Positions 1-6,186 of a stretch of DNA of 6,186 nt are shown here, piece by piece. Position numbers and translations under genes: made by a program. The stretch's first letter is position 1, and each line of letters opens with the position of its first letter. Origin of the DNA: DASWIV01 sp036397475 (GTDB lineage: Bacteria > JAJVIF01 > JAPKYR01); the NCBI GenBank assembly GCA_036397475.1, contig DASWIV010000080.1, positions 1 through 6,186 of the forward strand, in the 5' to 3' direction. The notes under the pieces are model-generated. The model saw only the letters and a list, made by a program, of their open reading frames with translations, was not told the origin of the DNA and made no database searches.

Positions 1-2312
1 TATACTACCTTTAAACCGCCCGTGTCGACCATTTCCCTGAAATCCCTGACAAACGCGTACTGCGCAACCTTTTCAGGTGTGTTCAGGATGTCCATGCGTC
101 TCGCTGTATACCAAATTTCGCCATTTATCATTTCAGTCGGATATCCTTCTTTTTCCAGTTCTCTAGGGATCCAGTATCTTGTGAAATGGCGCCCCCGGTT
201 TCCGAAATCTTCTCCCATGAAGTTTTTCCACAGGTCGTGAAGCCTGAATTTAACTGTGTTATCTTCCGGATGCTCTTGCAGATATTCAACCATTTCACCA
301 TGGCTTGCTCCCGGGACATCCCATCCATTCTGATGGACAATGTTGTAATATATCAACGCTTTCAACCCGACATCGTCGCCAAGCAGAATGTGCGTGAATC
401 CGCCCCTGTACCAGATCGCTACATTTTCCTCCGGAGTTGTCGGGACCACAGGCTCCTTCAGTCCGAACCACGTCACCCACTGGGCCTTGAGACGGTAAGT
501 CCGCGGTTCGAGACACAGGATTTTCATGTCATGCCACGCCATCACATTGTTTATGTAATGAATGGCGCGATAGTTGTACGCGGATTCCCTTAGTAGATAA
601 CTGTCTTCGGGCTCTTTATTCAGAATGACCGCTTTTCGCTTTGAATACTCTTCGATGTCGTATTTCATATCAATCGAAAAAGAAAAAATCACGCACAAAA
701 GCAGGAACATAGGGATTGCGGTCCTGCGTATCCATATTGGCAACAGGAGGAGGAATCCGATCAGTGCTATCGAGGTTACGGTGATAGTTGTTTGAAAATA
801 ATCGAGATTACTGATGGTCGGGTCGCCTATCACCCGGGATGCCGAGGGAATCAGCGCAAGAAAGATAAAGAATGCCGAGAAATATTTATTGTACGGGTAA
901 TCGTGGATATGCGTAATCAGCAGGCCGAATGTAAGCGCCAGCGGCGCGAGAAATGGAATATGGTAGCGTGTTTCAACAGGAAAGAGCACATAGATTATCG
1001 GGATGGAGATAATCGATAATATCGCCATCATCCGCATGCCGGATTTTAATCGGGGGATGAAATAAATCAGAGGAAATGTAAGAAATGAGATCATGGGATA
1101 ATTCCGGCCAAGCGCATCGCCAACCTCGGGGGTAGCAACCAGGTACATCCAGTAATTCAAAAATCCGATAATTGAGCGGTGGTAATCCGGACGGATCCAG
1201 CTCGATGGTGTAAATGGCGGCTGCGGAGGTGCAGGGAGTCCGAAAACTCCAAATGGATAGAACGGATTTCCTGTCAGGTCGATCGCGCGAATGTACCACG
1301 GTGCCGGGACAAGTATCGCCATGATAATAAAAACAAGGATCATCGCGAATTTATTGAATTTCACCTTTTCGGTTCTGAGCTCGACAAGTATCACCCATAG
1401 CAGCATCACAAGCAGTCCGGCGAACAGGAGGATTCCCAGGTGCTTTGTCGCCATGCAGGCTCCGGCGAAAATTGCCGCCGCTATTCCAGTGCTCATTCGA
1501 CGGGTGTACATCAATTCAAAAATCATGTCGATTGAAAGCAGAGCCCACATCGCGAGCGGTAGGTCGACATAACCGCCAGACATCTGCACACCGTTCCCGG
1601 GAAATATCATGAAGAAGAATGCCGCGAACAATCCCGCGATCCGTCCACGGTGAAGTCCCTGGAGGCGCCCGGTGAACGACTGCTTGAAGATCGGCTCGTC
1701 GCTGTAATGCCGGACGGGGATTCCGATCAAAAGAAGCGTAGCGACAAGACCGAATACCCATCCATAAAGATTGGATAGATAATCCGTCCCGAATGCCATA
1801 GTGCCGGCTATCCCGATCTCGGTAATTGATGGGTAATACGAGAAAATTACCGACGGAACATCCCGTACACCGCCTGAATTCAGCCATTCAGCGGCAATTA
1901 GGTAATGATGGGAAGTCGCGTCCCACGAAATGTTCGGCGCGAGCGCGTTAAATAATCGCAGTCCCAGGATAAGGATGAGTACAAGGATCATTACGATCTC
2001 AGATAATGACCAAGGGATCCTGTCATCGGATCGTGGCTTTTTTTTGAAAATTTCGATTATGAAGGTTATCCAGAGGGGAGAGAAAATAACTGCCGGAAGA
2101 AATGTGACCCATCCGGCAACTGGTTTGGTGAGAATGAACGTGAAGCCTAAGGCTGTCATGAGGACTGCGTGTGCGAAGATCCCGAATCCGAGCGCACGTC
2201 CGACCCTGGAGATGGAGAGTTCTTCTTTTCCGAGGAACTGCGCGCGTATCCATTCGCCCATACCGTAGAGGGAGAGAAGAAGAACCGGAAATGTCACGAC
2301 AGCTTGTATCAT
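1..2312 (-). CDS. GT-C fold membrane glycosyltransferase, PMT/ArnT-like (3' end beyond window)
   Basis: The frame is open for 770 codons from the ATG at 2312 to the left edge, where the last two bases are TA, so the next codon is Tyr or stop. I see about 12-14 hydrophobic segments, including roughly 3-19, 40-62, 67-88, 102-120, 275-308, 320-340, 451-467, 474-490, 514-528 and 532-547, then a soluble tail from about 550 on. WDATSHHY at 130-137 puts Asp131 in the first external loop, the position of the catalytic acid in GT-C enzymes. Further motifs are GGYVD (246-250), ATKHLG (288-293), PWYIR with TGNPFYPF (338-354), ETRY (447-450) and LEPRTY (601-606) in the tail. These match the upstream neighbour in order and spacing, so the two are paralogues; this copy has an apparent extra helix pair at 511-547. 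By family it should transfer a sugar from a polyprenyl-phosphate carrier outside the membrane; donor and acceptor are unknown. The start directly abuts the preceding stop and has no clear SD, suggesting re-initiation. Confidence 0.8.
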   Translation of the reverse strand, partial: MIQAVVTFPVLLLSLYGMGEWIRAQFLGKEELSISRVGRALGFGIFAHAVLMTALGFTFILTKPVAGWVTFLPAVIFSPLWITFIIEIFKKKPRSDDRIPWSLSEIVMILVLILILGLRLFNALAPNISWDATSHHYLIAAEWLNSGGVRDVPSVIFSYYPSITEIGIAGTMAFGTDYLSNLYGWVFGLVATLLLIGIPVRHYSDEPIFKQSFTGRLQGLHRGRIAGLFAAFFFMIFPGNGVQMSGGYVDLPLAMWALLSIDMIFELMYTRRMSTGIAAAIFAGACMATKHLGILLFAGLLVMLLWVILVELRTEKVKFNKFAMILVFIIMAILVPAPWYIRAIDLTGNPFYPFGVFGLPAPPQPPFTPSSWIRPDYHRSIIGFLNYWMYLVATPEVGDALGRNYPMISFLTFPLIYFIPRLKSGMRMMAILSIISIPIIYVLFPVETRYHIPFLAPLALTFGLLITHIHDYPYNKYFSAFFIFLALIPSASRVIGDPTISNLDYFQTTITVTSIALIGFLLLLPIWIRRTAIPMFLLLCVIFSFSIDMKYDIEEYSKRKAVILNKEPEDSYLLRESAYNYRAIHYINNVMAWHDMKILCLEPRTYRLKAQWVTWFGLKEPVVPTTPEENVAIWYRGGFTHILLGDDVGLKALIYYNIVHQNGWDVPGASHGEMVEYLQEHPEDNTVKFRLHDLWKNFMGEDFGNRGRHFTRYWIPRELEKEGYPTEMINGEIWYTARRMDILNTPEKVAQYAFVRDFREMVDTGGLKVV

Positions 2313-2315
2313 TTA
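2310..2315 (-). other. Abutting stop/start junction TAAATG between paralogous genes
   Basis: The TAA ending the 709-residue protein (2315-2313) is followed with no gap by the ATG of the next gene (2312-2310). Both genes are in the same frame, since 4442 and 2312 differ by a multiple of three. No purine-rich SD stands at the usual distance before this ATG; the preceding bases are the Asp-Glu-Met codons GACGAAATG. Translation of the downstream gene therefore probably depends on ribosomes that terminate and restart here. A rare readthrough would fuse two membrane enzymes, but nothing in the sequence shows that it happens. Confidence 0.8.
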
Positions 2316-2820
2316 CATTTCGTCAAATATGTCCGGTAAATTTTCAAGTGCCTCTTTATTAACATTAAAGATAACACCTGTTTTATGGTTGTAATATTCA
2401 ACATCAAGTACTTCGTATCTTAAAAGCACATCAATTACTCCAATTGATCTAACATCGAATCTTTGTGATGGTGACCAGTACATCTCGGAGTCTGCAGAGT
2501 ATCCTTGATGATCATTGAAGGTTATAGCCGGTTCTGTATAATCAGCCAGCTCAAAAATCCATACTGGAAATTCTACAACTCCCCCAAACATTTTAATATT
2601 TTGATTATAAGTAGTTTCGTTGGAATTATATAAGTTCAAAGTCTGGTGAAGTGATAATGCTCGATAGTTTGGTCCCCATGTTAATATCAAGTAATCAAAA
2701 TTACTTCCAGTAAACTTTTTGTTTCCTGAATCCCACTTGGATGTTATCGTGGTAGGGAATGGATACCATATGGTGCAATCCCTCTGCATGTAAAATACAC
2801 GAGGCTCAACCATCACTATT
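2313..2820. other. AT-rich segment covering the C-terminal domain of the 709-residue protein
   Basis: A hand count over 2341-2820 gives about 36% GC, with single 60-base lines as low as 25-28%. The line-long stretches just left of it (2161-2280) are about 55-62%, and those just right (2821-2940) about 47%. The left limit coincides with the gene boundary at 2312/2313. The right limit falls inside the gene, near codon 547. The encoded residues are rich in Asn, Tyr, Ile and Phe. The reading frame stays intact throughout, so the segment is coding sequence of unusual composition rather than an insertion element. Confidence 0.6.
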
Positions 2821-4442
2821 TTCGCGTCTTCTTCCGTTTCGGTGTTGATGTAATTGATCAGCGGCCAGATGTCGAGACTTTTTCCAAAGTAATCATCGAC
2901 CGTTGCTAGACCGAGAATTGTCGGGACCCGGTGATTTATCTCCCTTGTTCGGTCAATCATTGATAAAGTTATTGGGACTAATAAAATCAGCGGAATAAGG
3001 AATTTCTGTAGCCCACCTGCATTTTTTGTCACCTGGAATAATCCCCAAACTCCCAGGCATGCATACATCCCCCACGCGACTAGAAAATACCTTGGCTCGC
3101 CCGGCGCTTGAATGAATATGAAGAGGATCATCAGCCACGTGATCAAGCCAATCACCCGTCCCGCGCTTTTTAAATAACTCCACCATATAACAAACGGAAT
3201 CAATGGAGCGAAATACCAGCTCAATAGCCTGAAATCGAACTGGACAATGGAGACATCGTATGTGAGTCGTGGGATATAAAGGATAAAATCAAGGACCGAC
3301 CTGCTGACATTCGGATTCGACCAGTACATGATATCAGGTACCATCGCATCCGGATTCAAAGCTTTTGTCACAAAAGGATACATCGGATCGCCGGTCGCCA
3401 TGTAGCTCTTGATGTACCAGACAACAGGAATTAGAACAGCGATTAATATTCCAAATCCCAGATTTCCGAAAGCGCAGGATTTTTTTTCACTCCGTAGAAT
3501 CCAGACAATTAGAATCACCAGCACTATTGCATCGACAATCAATCCGGTATGCTTAACAGCGAGTAATCCGCCTGCAATCAATCCGATCAATAAAATCATT
3601 TTTGCATTCTTTGTGTCTTTAAAGATCAGCAATGCAAGAAGCATCATCAGTGTGAAGAAATTGAAGAAGTTCTCTATATACCCGCCTTCCATTTCCTCGA
3701 AGTACATGATCGGAAGGCTCATCAGCGCGATCGCCCCGATTATTCCCGGAGTATTGATATCCCAGATTGAATTCCCTTTAGCCTCACCACTGACCAATTT
3801 TCTTGATAACGCCATCAGTGCAATAACTGATATAAATCCGGTCACCCATGTGATGTGATTCGCCGCAAGATGCCCGACACCGGTTCCGTCGGGTCGTAAT
3901 CCACCTAGTGCAAATGACAGCATAAATAGCATCTCGCTTGCCATCGGAAGCTGGTGATATGCATTCCCGGGAACCGGGATCATCCTGTGATTTTCAAGCC
4001 AGATTTTCGGGAGTGTGTAATGGTACGTGAGCGCGTCCCACGCTGTCGTCGGGACCATTGTCAGGACAAAATCCATCGCGAGTGCAACACACAGGATGGT
4101 GAAAAACAGCCTGTTCAATGGAGTACGTGTGTTCTCAATGAAAAATTCATTTATCGATTTCCATGATCCAGATAAATCGCTGCGTCCTTTGATAACCGCT
4201 GATGCCAGAAGCAGAAGGAGCAGTAACCACATCGCGAGGGGATATATCAGTCCAGCCACACCCATGAGTGCGACTGTCAATTCAAGAGCAATAAATCCGG
4301 CAGCCAGTTTCAAAAGTGTAATTTCATTCGGAGTGAAGTTCGGGGTATTGAGATGGAATAAACTCAGGACGTAACGTCCCGCCTCATGGCAGGACACAAT
4401 AATTAAAAACGCAAGCGGTATGGAGAGTAGGTTCTCCGGCAC
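2313..4442 (-). CDS. GT-C fold membrane glycosyltransferase, PMT/ArnT-like
   Basis: This is a complete 709-residue protein that starts with GTG and ends with TAA. Hydrophobic segments lie near 7-28, 43-65, 66-85, 112-130, 192-212, 232-247, 259-275, 281-317, 329-345, 405-422, 429-446, 452-470 and 480-496. A soluble tail of about 210 residues follows. WDALTYH at 135-141 places Asp136 in the first external loop, the expected catalytic position. Other marks are GGYIENF (253-259), AVKHTG (295-300), WYIKSY with TGDPMYPF (342-357), GEPRY (448-452) and VEPRVFYM (545-552). No WWDYG-type motif is present, so it is not an STT3/AglB oligosaccharyltransferase. By family it should transfer a sugar from a lipid-phosphate donor on the outer face of the membrane; the substrate cannot be read from the sequence. 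The GTG is chosen because GAGGAG lies 5 bases upstream and it overlaps the preceding stop by one base. Residues after about 547 are encoded by DNA much richer in AT than the rest. Confidence 0.88.
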   Translation of the reverse strand: MPENLLSIPLAFLIIVSCHEAGRYVLSLFHLNTPNFTPNEITLLKLAAGFIALELTVALMGVAGLIYPLAMWLLLLLLLASAVIKGRSDLSGSWKSINEFFIENTRTPLNRLFFTILCVALAMDFVLTMVPTTAWDALTYHYTLPKIWLENHRMIPVPGNAYHQLPMASEMLFMLSFALGGLRPDGTGVGHLAANHITWVTGFISVIALMALSRKLVSGEAKGNSIWDINTPGIIGAIALMSLPIMYFEEMEGGYIENFFNFFTLMMLLALLIFKDTKNAKMILLIGLIAGGLLAVKHTGLIVDAIVLVILIVWILRSEKKSCAFGNLGFGILIAVLIPVVWYIKSYMATGDPMYPFVTKALNPDAMVPDIMYWSNPNVSRSVLDFILYIPRLTYDVSIVQFDFRLLSWYFAPLIPFVIWWSYLKSAGRVIGLITWLMILFIFIQAPGEPRYFLVAWGMYACLGVWGLFQVTKNAGGLQKFLIPLILLVPITLSMIDRTREINHRVPTILGLATVDDYFGKSLDIWPLINYINTETEEDAKIVMVEPRVFYMQRDCTIWYPFPTTITSKWDSGNKKFTGSNFDYLILTWGPNYRALSLHQTLNLYNSNETTYNQNIKMFGGVVEFPVWIFELADYTEPAITFNDHQGYSADSEMYWSPSQRFDVRSIGVIDVLLRYEVLDVEYYNHKTGVIFNVNKEALENLPDIFDEM

Positions 4443-6130
4443 TATTGCTCCTCACTCGAATCCATATCGTAGTCCCCGACATCCTCTATCAGATATATGA
4501 CATGTTTCAGTCCCGGATATCTTTCATCGGTATAAATCCGCACGAGTCCGTCCGGCGGATCAATTTCAGTATCAAAAAGGTAATTGAGCTGCGGACGCCT
4601 GTTAGCTCTCAGCAGGTAAAACTCATCCAGCGACAATAATGGAGCATCATATTTTCTTGCGATCCTGATCACATCGTTCAAATCTCCGTCAGGAATCAGG
4701 ATGCTCTGTGCCCCCGCGTAAAAACTCACGGAATGCCCATATTCCATTATATTACCCGGCACATCTATATTAGAGGTCAGCCATTCAGCCGCGACTTCAC
4801 GTGGATTATATGAAACAAATGGATCGTCCCGGTGCGTATACTTGTACATGATTTTCGGAAGCGCAATGAGCATGTAAAGCACCATGACTATCGCGAATCC
4901 CTGCCTCGAATCAATTCTTTCAAAGGAATTCGATATCCAGTCGGATAGTACTACCGCGCCAAGCGACATAAGTGGCACCAGGAGCGCCACAACGGGGACG
5001 TAGTACCGTACCTCCACAAAAATGATCGGCAGTCCGAAAATGAACGGACAAAGCCAGTACACCGCGAATCTCCTGGCGTGAAAATCCTTCCACCTCTCTT
5101 TTCCGGTAAATAATCCTAACCCGAAAAGAATGATCGGAAGGAGATACAGGGGCAGTACATTATTGGGATAAGTTGGTGTGGAGGGGAAATCCTGGTAGAT
5201 TCTGATCAGTTTCTGGACATATTTTTTCGGGAAATTCGAGATCAGCCATCCGGTCGACGCCCACTCCGGTTTTTCGCCGTGCGGGTATACATTAATCTCG
5301 AAATCCGAACCATCGGATGTCAATTCACCGGAATAACGTGGATCTCTATGCTCTTCATTCAGATTCCGTGCCCAGATGCGGTTTTCCTGCCCGATACCTT
5401 TGCCGTCCAGAACAAATTCACCGTAATAATTGAACAGGAAAATCCAATACGGCACCGCAAGGATCAAAAAACCTAGCAGTGAGATTCCTGTCTGTTTAAT
5501 TGGTGGCAGGTTAGATTTCCCTCCCCTGGAAAACAAAAATCCCGCAAGTAAAAATGGGAGAGTGAAGATGCCGAATGTTTTTGTCAGGTAGCCAAGTCCA
5601 CAGAAAATTCCTGAAATCAAGGAATCTGTAATGGTTCCTTTCTCGCTGAATGCCCTTAGTGCGAAAAGAATCATGTACAGGACACATGACGCGAATAACA
5701 GCTCTGTCAGAATTACAGCCGAATAATCGACTAGAATTGGTGTAAATATGGTGATTGTTGCCGACGCTGTCGCGGCAAGTCCGCCGAATAGGCGTTTTGT
5801 CAGGAAATAAACCGGAAAGAGCACCGTTGTCCCTGCAAAAACTGATGCGAGATGTCCGGCCCACTCGAGATTGGCTCCAAGCTTGATGAAAAGTGCGATG
5901 AGAATCGGAAATGTCGGTGGAAGTGTCCAGGTTCCGCCAGTGGTGTTCCATGTGTCGAAACCACGTCCGTGAGCGATATTGTCGCCCATCAGAATGTAAT
6001 GGACACTGTCAACACCAACTTCGGTTTCCATCGACGCGACAAACAGCCTGACTAAAATCGCCAGGATAGCGTAGAAAGCAAGCCAGCTGTAAGTGGAATA
6101 ATTTTTGGATTTATTTTCCGGTTTGCCCAT
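4442..6130 (-). CDS. GT-C fold membrane glycosyltransferase, PMT_2/ArnT-like
   Basis: This is a complete 562-residue protein that starts with ATG and ends with TAG. A lysine-rich 13-residue N-terminus leads into a helix at about 14-33. An external loop follows with VGVDSVHY (38-45), where Asp41 sits at the GT-C catalytic position, and PPTFP (71-75). Further helices are near 92-113, 115-135, 141-160, 171-200, 212-233, 325-342, 354-372, 377-396 and 411-428. LTELLF (141-146), GYLTK (180-184), PYWI (227-230) and VRYYVP (374-379) are typical of the PMT_2/ArnT branch; the LTK resembles the LTKG of ArnT-like enzymes. A long hydrophilic loop at about 235-323 and a soluble tail at 430-562 should face outward. 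It is diverged from the two genes downstream but keeps their motif order. The ATG at 6130 is the most upstream usable start, because an in-frame TAA lies at 6154-6152; no SD is evident. Starting at Met34 would remove the first helix. The specific sugar and acceptor are unknown. Confidence 0.88.
   Translation of the reverse strand: MGKPENKSKNYSTYSWLAFYAILAILVRLFVASMETEVGVDSVHYILMGDNIAHGRGFDTWNTTGGTWTLPPTFPILIALFIKLGANLEWAGHLASVFAGTTVLFPVYFLTKRLFGGLAATASATITIFTPILVDYSAVILTELLFASCVLYMILFALRAFSEKGTITDSLISGIFCGLGYLTKTFGIFTLPFLLAGFLFSRGGKSNLPPIKQTGISLLGFLILAVPYWIFLFNYYGEFVLDGKGIGQENRIWARNLNEEHRDPRYSGELTSDGSDFEINVYPHGEKPEWASTGWLISNFPKKYVQKLIRIYQDFPSTPTYPNNVLPLYLLPIILFGLGLFTGKERWKDFHARRFAVYWLCPFIFGLPIIFVEVRYYVPVVALLVPLMSLGAVVLSDWISNSFERIDSRQGFAIVMVLYMLIALPKIMYKYTHRDDPFVSYNPREVAAEWLTSNIDVPGNIMEYGHSVSFYAGAQSILIPDGDLNDVIRIARKYDAPLLSLDEFYLLRANRRPQLNYLFDTEIDPPDGLVRIYTDERYPGLKHVIYLIEDVGDYDMDSSEEQ
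4448..4453 (-). promoter_or_regulatory. Shine-Dalgarno site for the 709-residue gene
   Basis: GAGGAG is read on the minus strand, 5 bases (CAATA) before the GTG at 4442. It lies inside the last codons of the 562-residue gene (Glu-Glu of its SSEEQ end). It decides the GTG start, and with the one-base stop/start overlap (TAGTG) it points to translational coupling of the two genes. Confidence 0.75.
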
Positions 6131-6143
6131 GTGAACGATAAAA

Positions 6144-6160
6144 ATTAATACTTATTAATA
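6144..6160. promoter_or_regulatory. Candidate promoter or operator: repeated TATTAAT element upstream of the first gene
   Basis: On the minus strand TATTAATAAGTATTAAT occupies 6160-6144, ending 13 bases before the ATG at 6130. It reads as two direct copies of TATTAAT ten bases apart. It is also a perfect 7-base inverted repeat (ATTAATA, two bases, TATTAAT). Either copy could act as a -10 element; the distal copy, centred about 26 bases before the ATG, would also suit an archaeal TATA box on a leaderless transcript. A convincing -35 is not seen (GGGACA further upstream is too far from the proximal copy and too close to the distal one). Only 56 bases of leader are visible, so this is a weak call. 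Confidence 0.3.
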
Positions 6161-6186
6161 TCGCCACTAATGTCCCGTTTTATCAG

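Noticed and set aside
186..593. 135-codon plus-strand open frame near the left edge
   Set aside because: It lies opposite the conserved soluble tail of the left-most glycosyltransferase and shows no domain or convincing start site.
1516..1887. 123-codon minus-strand open frame
   Set aside because: It is an out-of-frame shadow inside the left-most glycosyltransferase gene. Its Arg-rich composition is typical of such shadows, and the true frame has the family motifs.
1..2312. Left-most gene as a pseudogene because no stop was found
   Set aside because: Translation through all 770 codons is uninterrupted and keeps the family motifs; the gene simply continues past the window edge.
3409..3858. 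149-codon plus-strand open frame opposite the 709-residue gene
   Set aside because: It is antisense to a strongly supported membrane protein gene, has no recognisable motif, and its residues reflect the complement of hydrophobic codons.
2313..4442. Oligosaccharyltransferase (STT3/AglB/PglB) or O-antigen ligase/flippase identity
   Set aside because: No WWDYG or similar STT3 motif is present. The single Asp in WDALTYH with TGDP.YPF and a late RY motif fits the PMT/ArnT-like side of GT-C better.
6170..6186. Possible divergent gene start (ATG TCC CGT on the plus strand)
   Set aside because: Only five codons are visible, there is no SD before it, and nothing identifies a product.
1..6186. tRNA, rRNA, CRISPR arrays, insertion-sequence ends and rho-independent terminators
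   Set aside because: I saw no regularly spaced repeats, no terminal inverted repeats, no cloverleaf-like segment and no GC-rich hairpin followed by a T run. Coding sequence fills nearly the whole window.

Overview
The window is occupied almost wall to wall by three genes, all on the minus strand and read from the right edge to the left: 6130-4442, 4442-2313 and 2312-1, the last running off the left edge. All three encode large polytopic membrane proteins with the layout of GT-C fold glycosyltransferases that use a lipid-phosphate sugar donor (the PMT/ArnT-like superfamily, GT39/GT83-like). Each has a short N-terminal membrane part, an acidic residue in the first large external loop (the presumed catalytic position), a block of helices, and a C-terminal soluble domain that should lie outside the cytoplasmic membrane. 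The sequence does not reveal the sugar, the lipid carrier or the acceptor.

Layout. Right edge (6131-6186): 56 bases of leader in front of the first gene, AT-rich, with a repeated and palindromic TATTAAT element but no clear Shine-Dalgarno site. First gene: 562 aa. Second gene: 709 aa, starting at a GTG that shares one base with the stop of the first gene (TAGTG) and is preceded by GAGGAG. Third gene: at least 770 codons, its ATG directly abutting the TAA of the second gene (TAAATG) in the same reading frame. With no space for internal promoters or terminators, the three look like one translationally coupled transcript. There is no gene-free stretch over 300 bases.

The second and third proteins are clearly paralogues. 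WDA..(Y/H)H, GGY, (V/T)KH, WYI...TG(D/N)P.YPF and an E.RY motif occur in the same order and within a few residues of the same position in both, which suggests a tandem duplication. The first protein is a more distant member of the same superfamily. A plausible joint role is surface glycoconjugate or protein glycosylation, or lipid-linked glycan modification, with each enzyme adding a different sugar. That is inference.

Organism. Most of the window has moderate GC, roughly 45-55% by spot counts, and arginine codons are mostly CGN. Dense same-strand packing, GTG start use and an SD site at an internal gene fit an uncultured prokaryote, more likely a bacterium than an archaeon. No marker gene allows placement. 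The 3' end of the second gene, about 2313-2820, is markedly more AT-rich than both flanks and is the main compositional anomaly.
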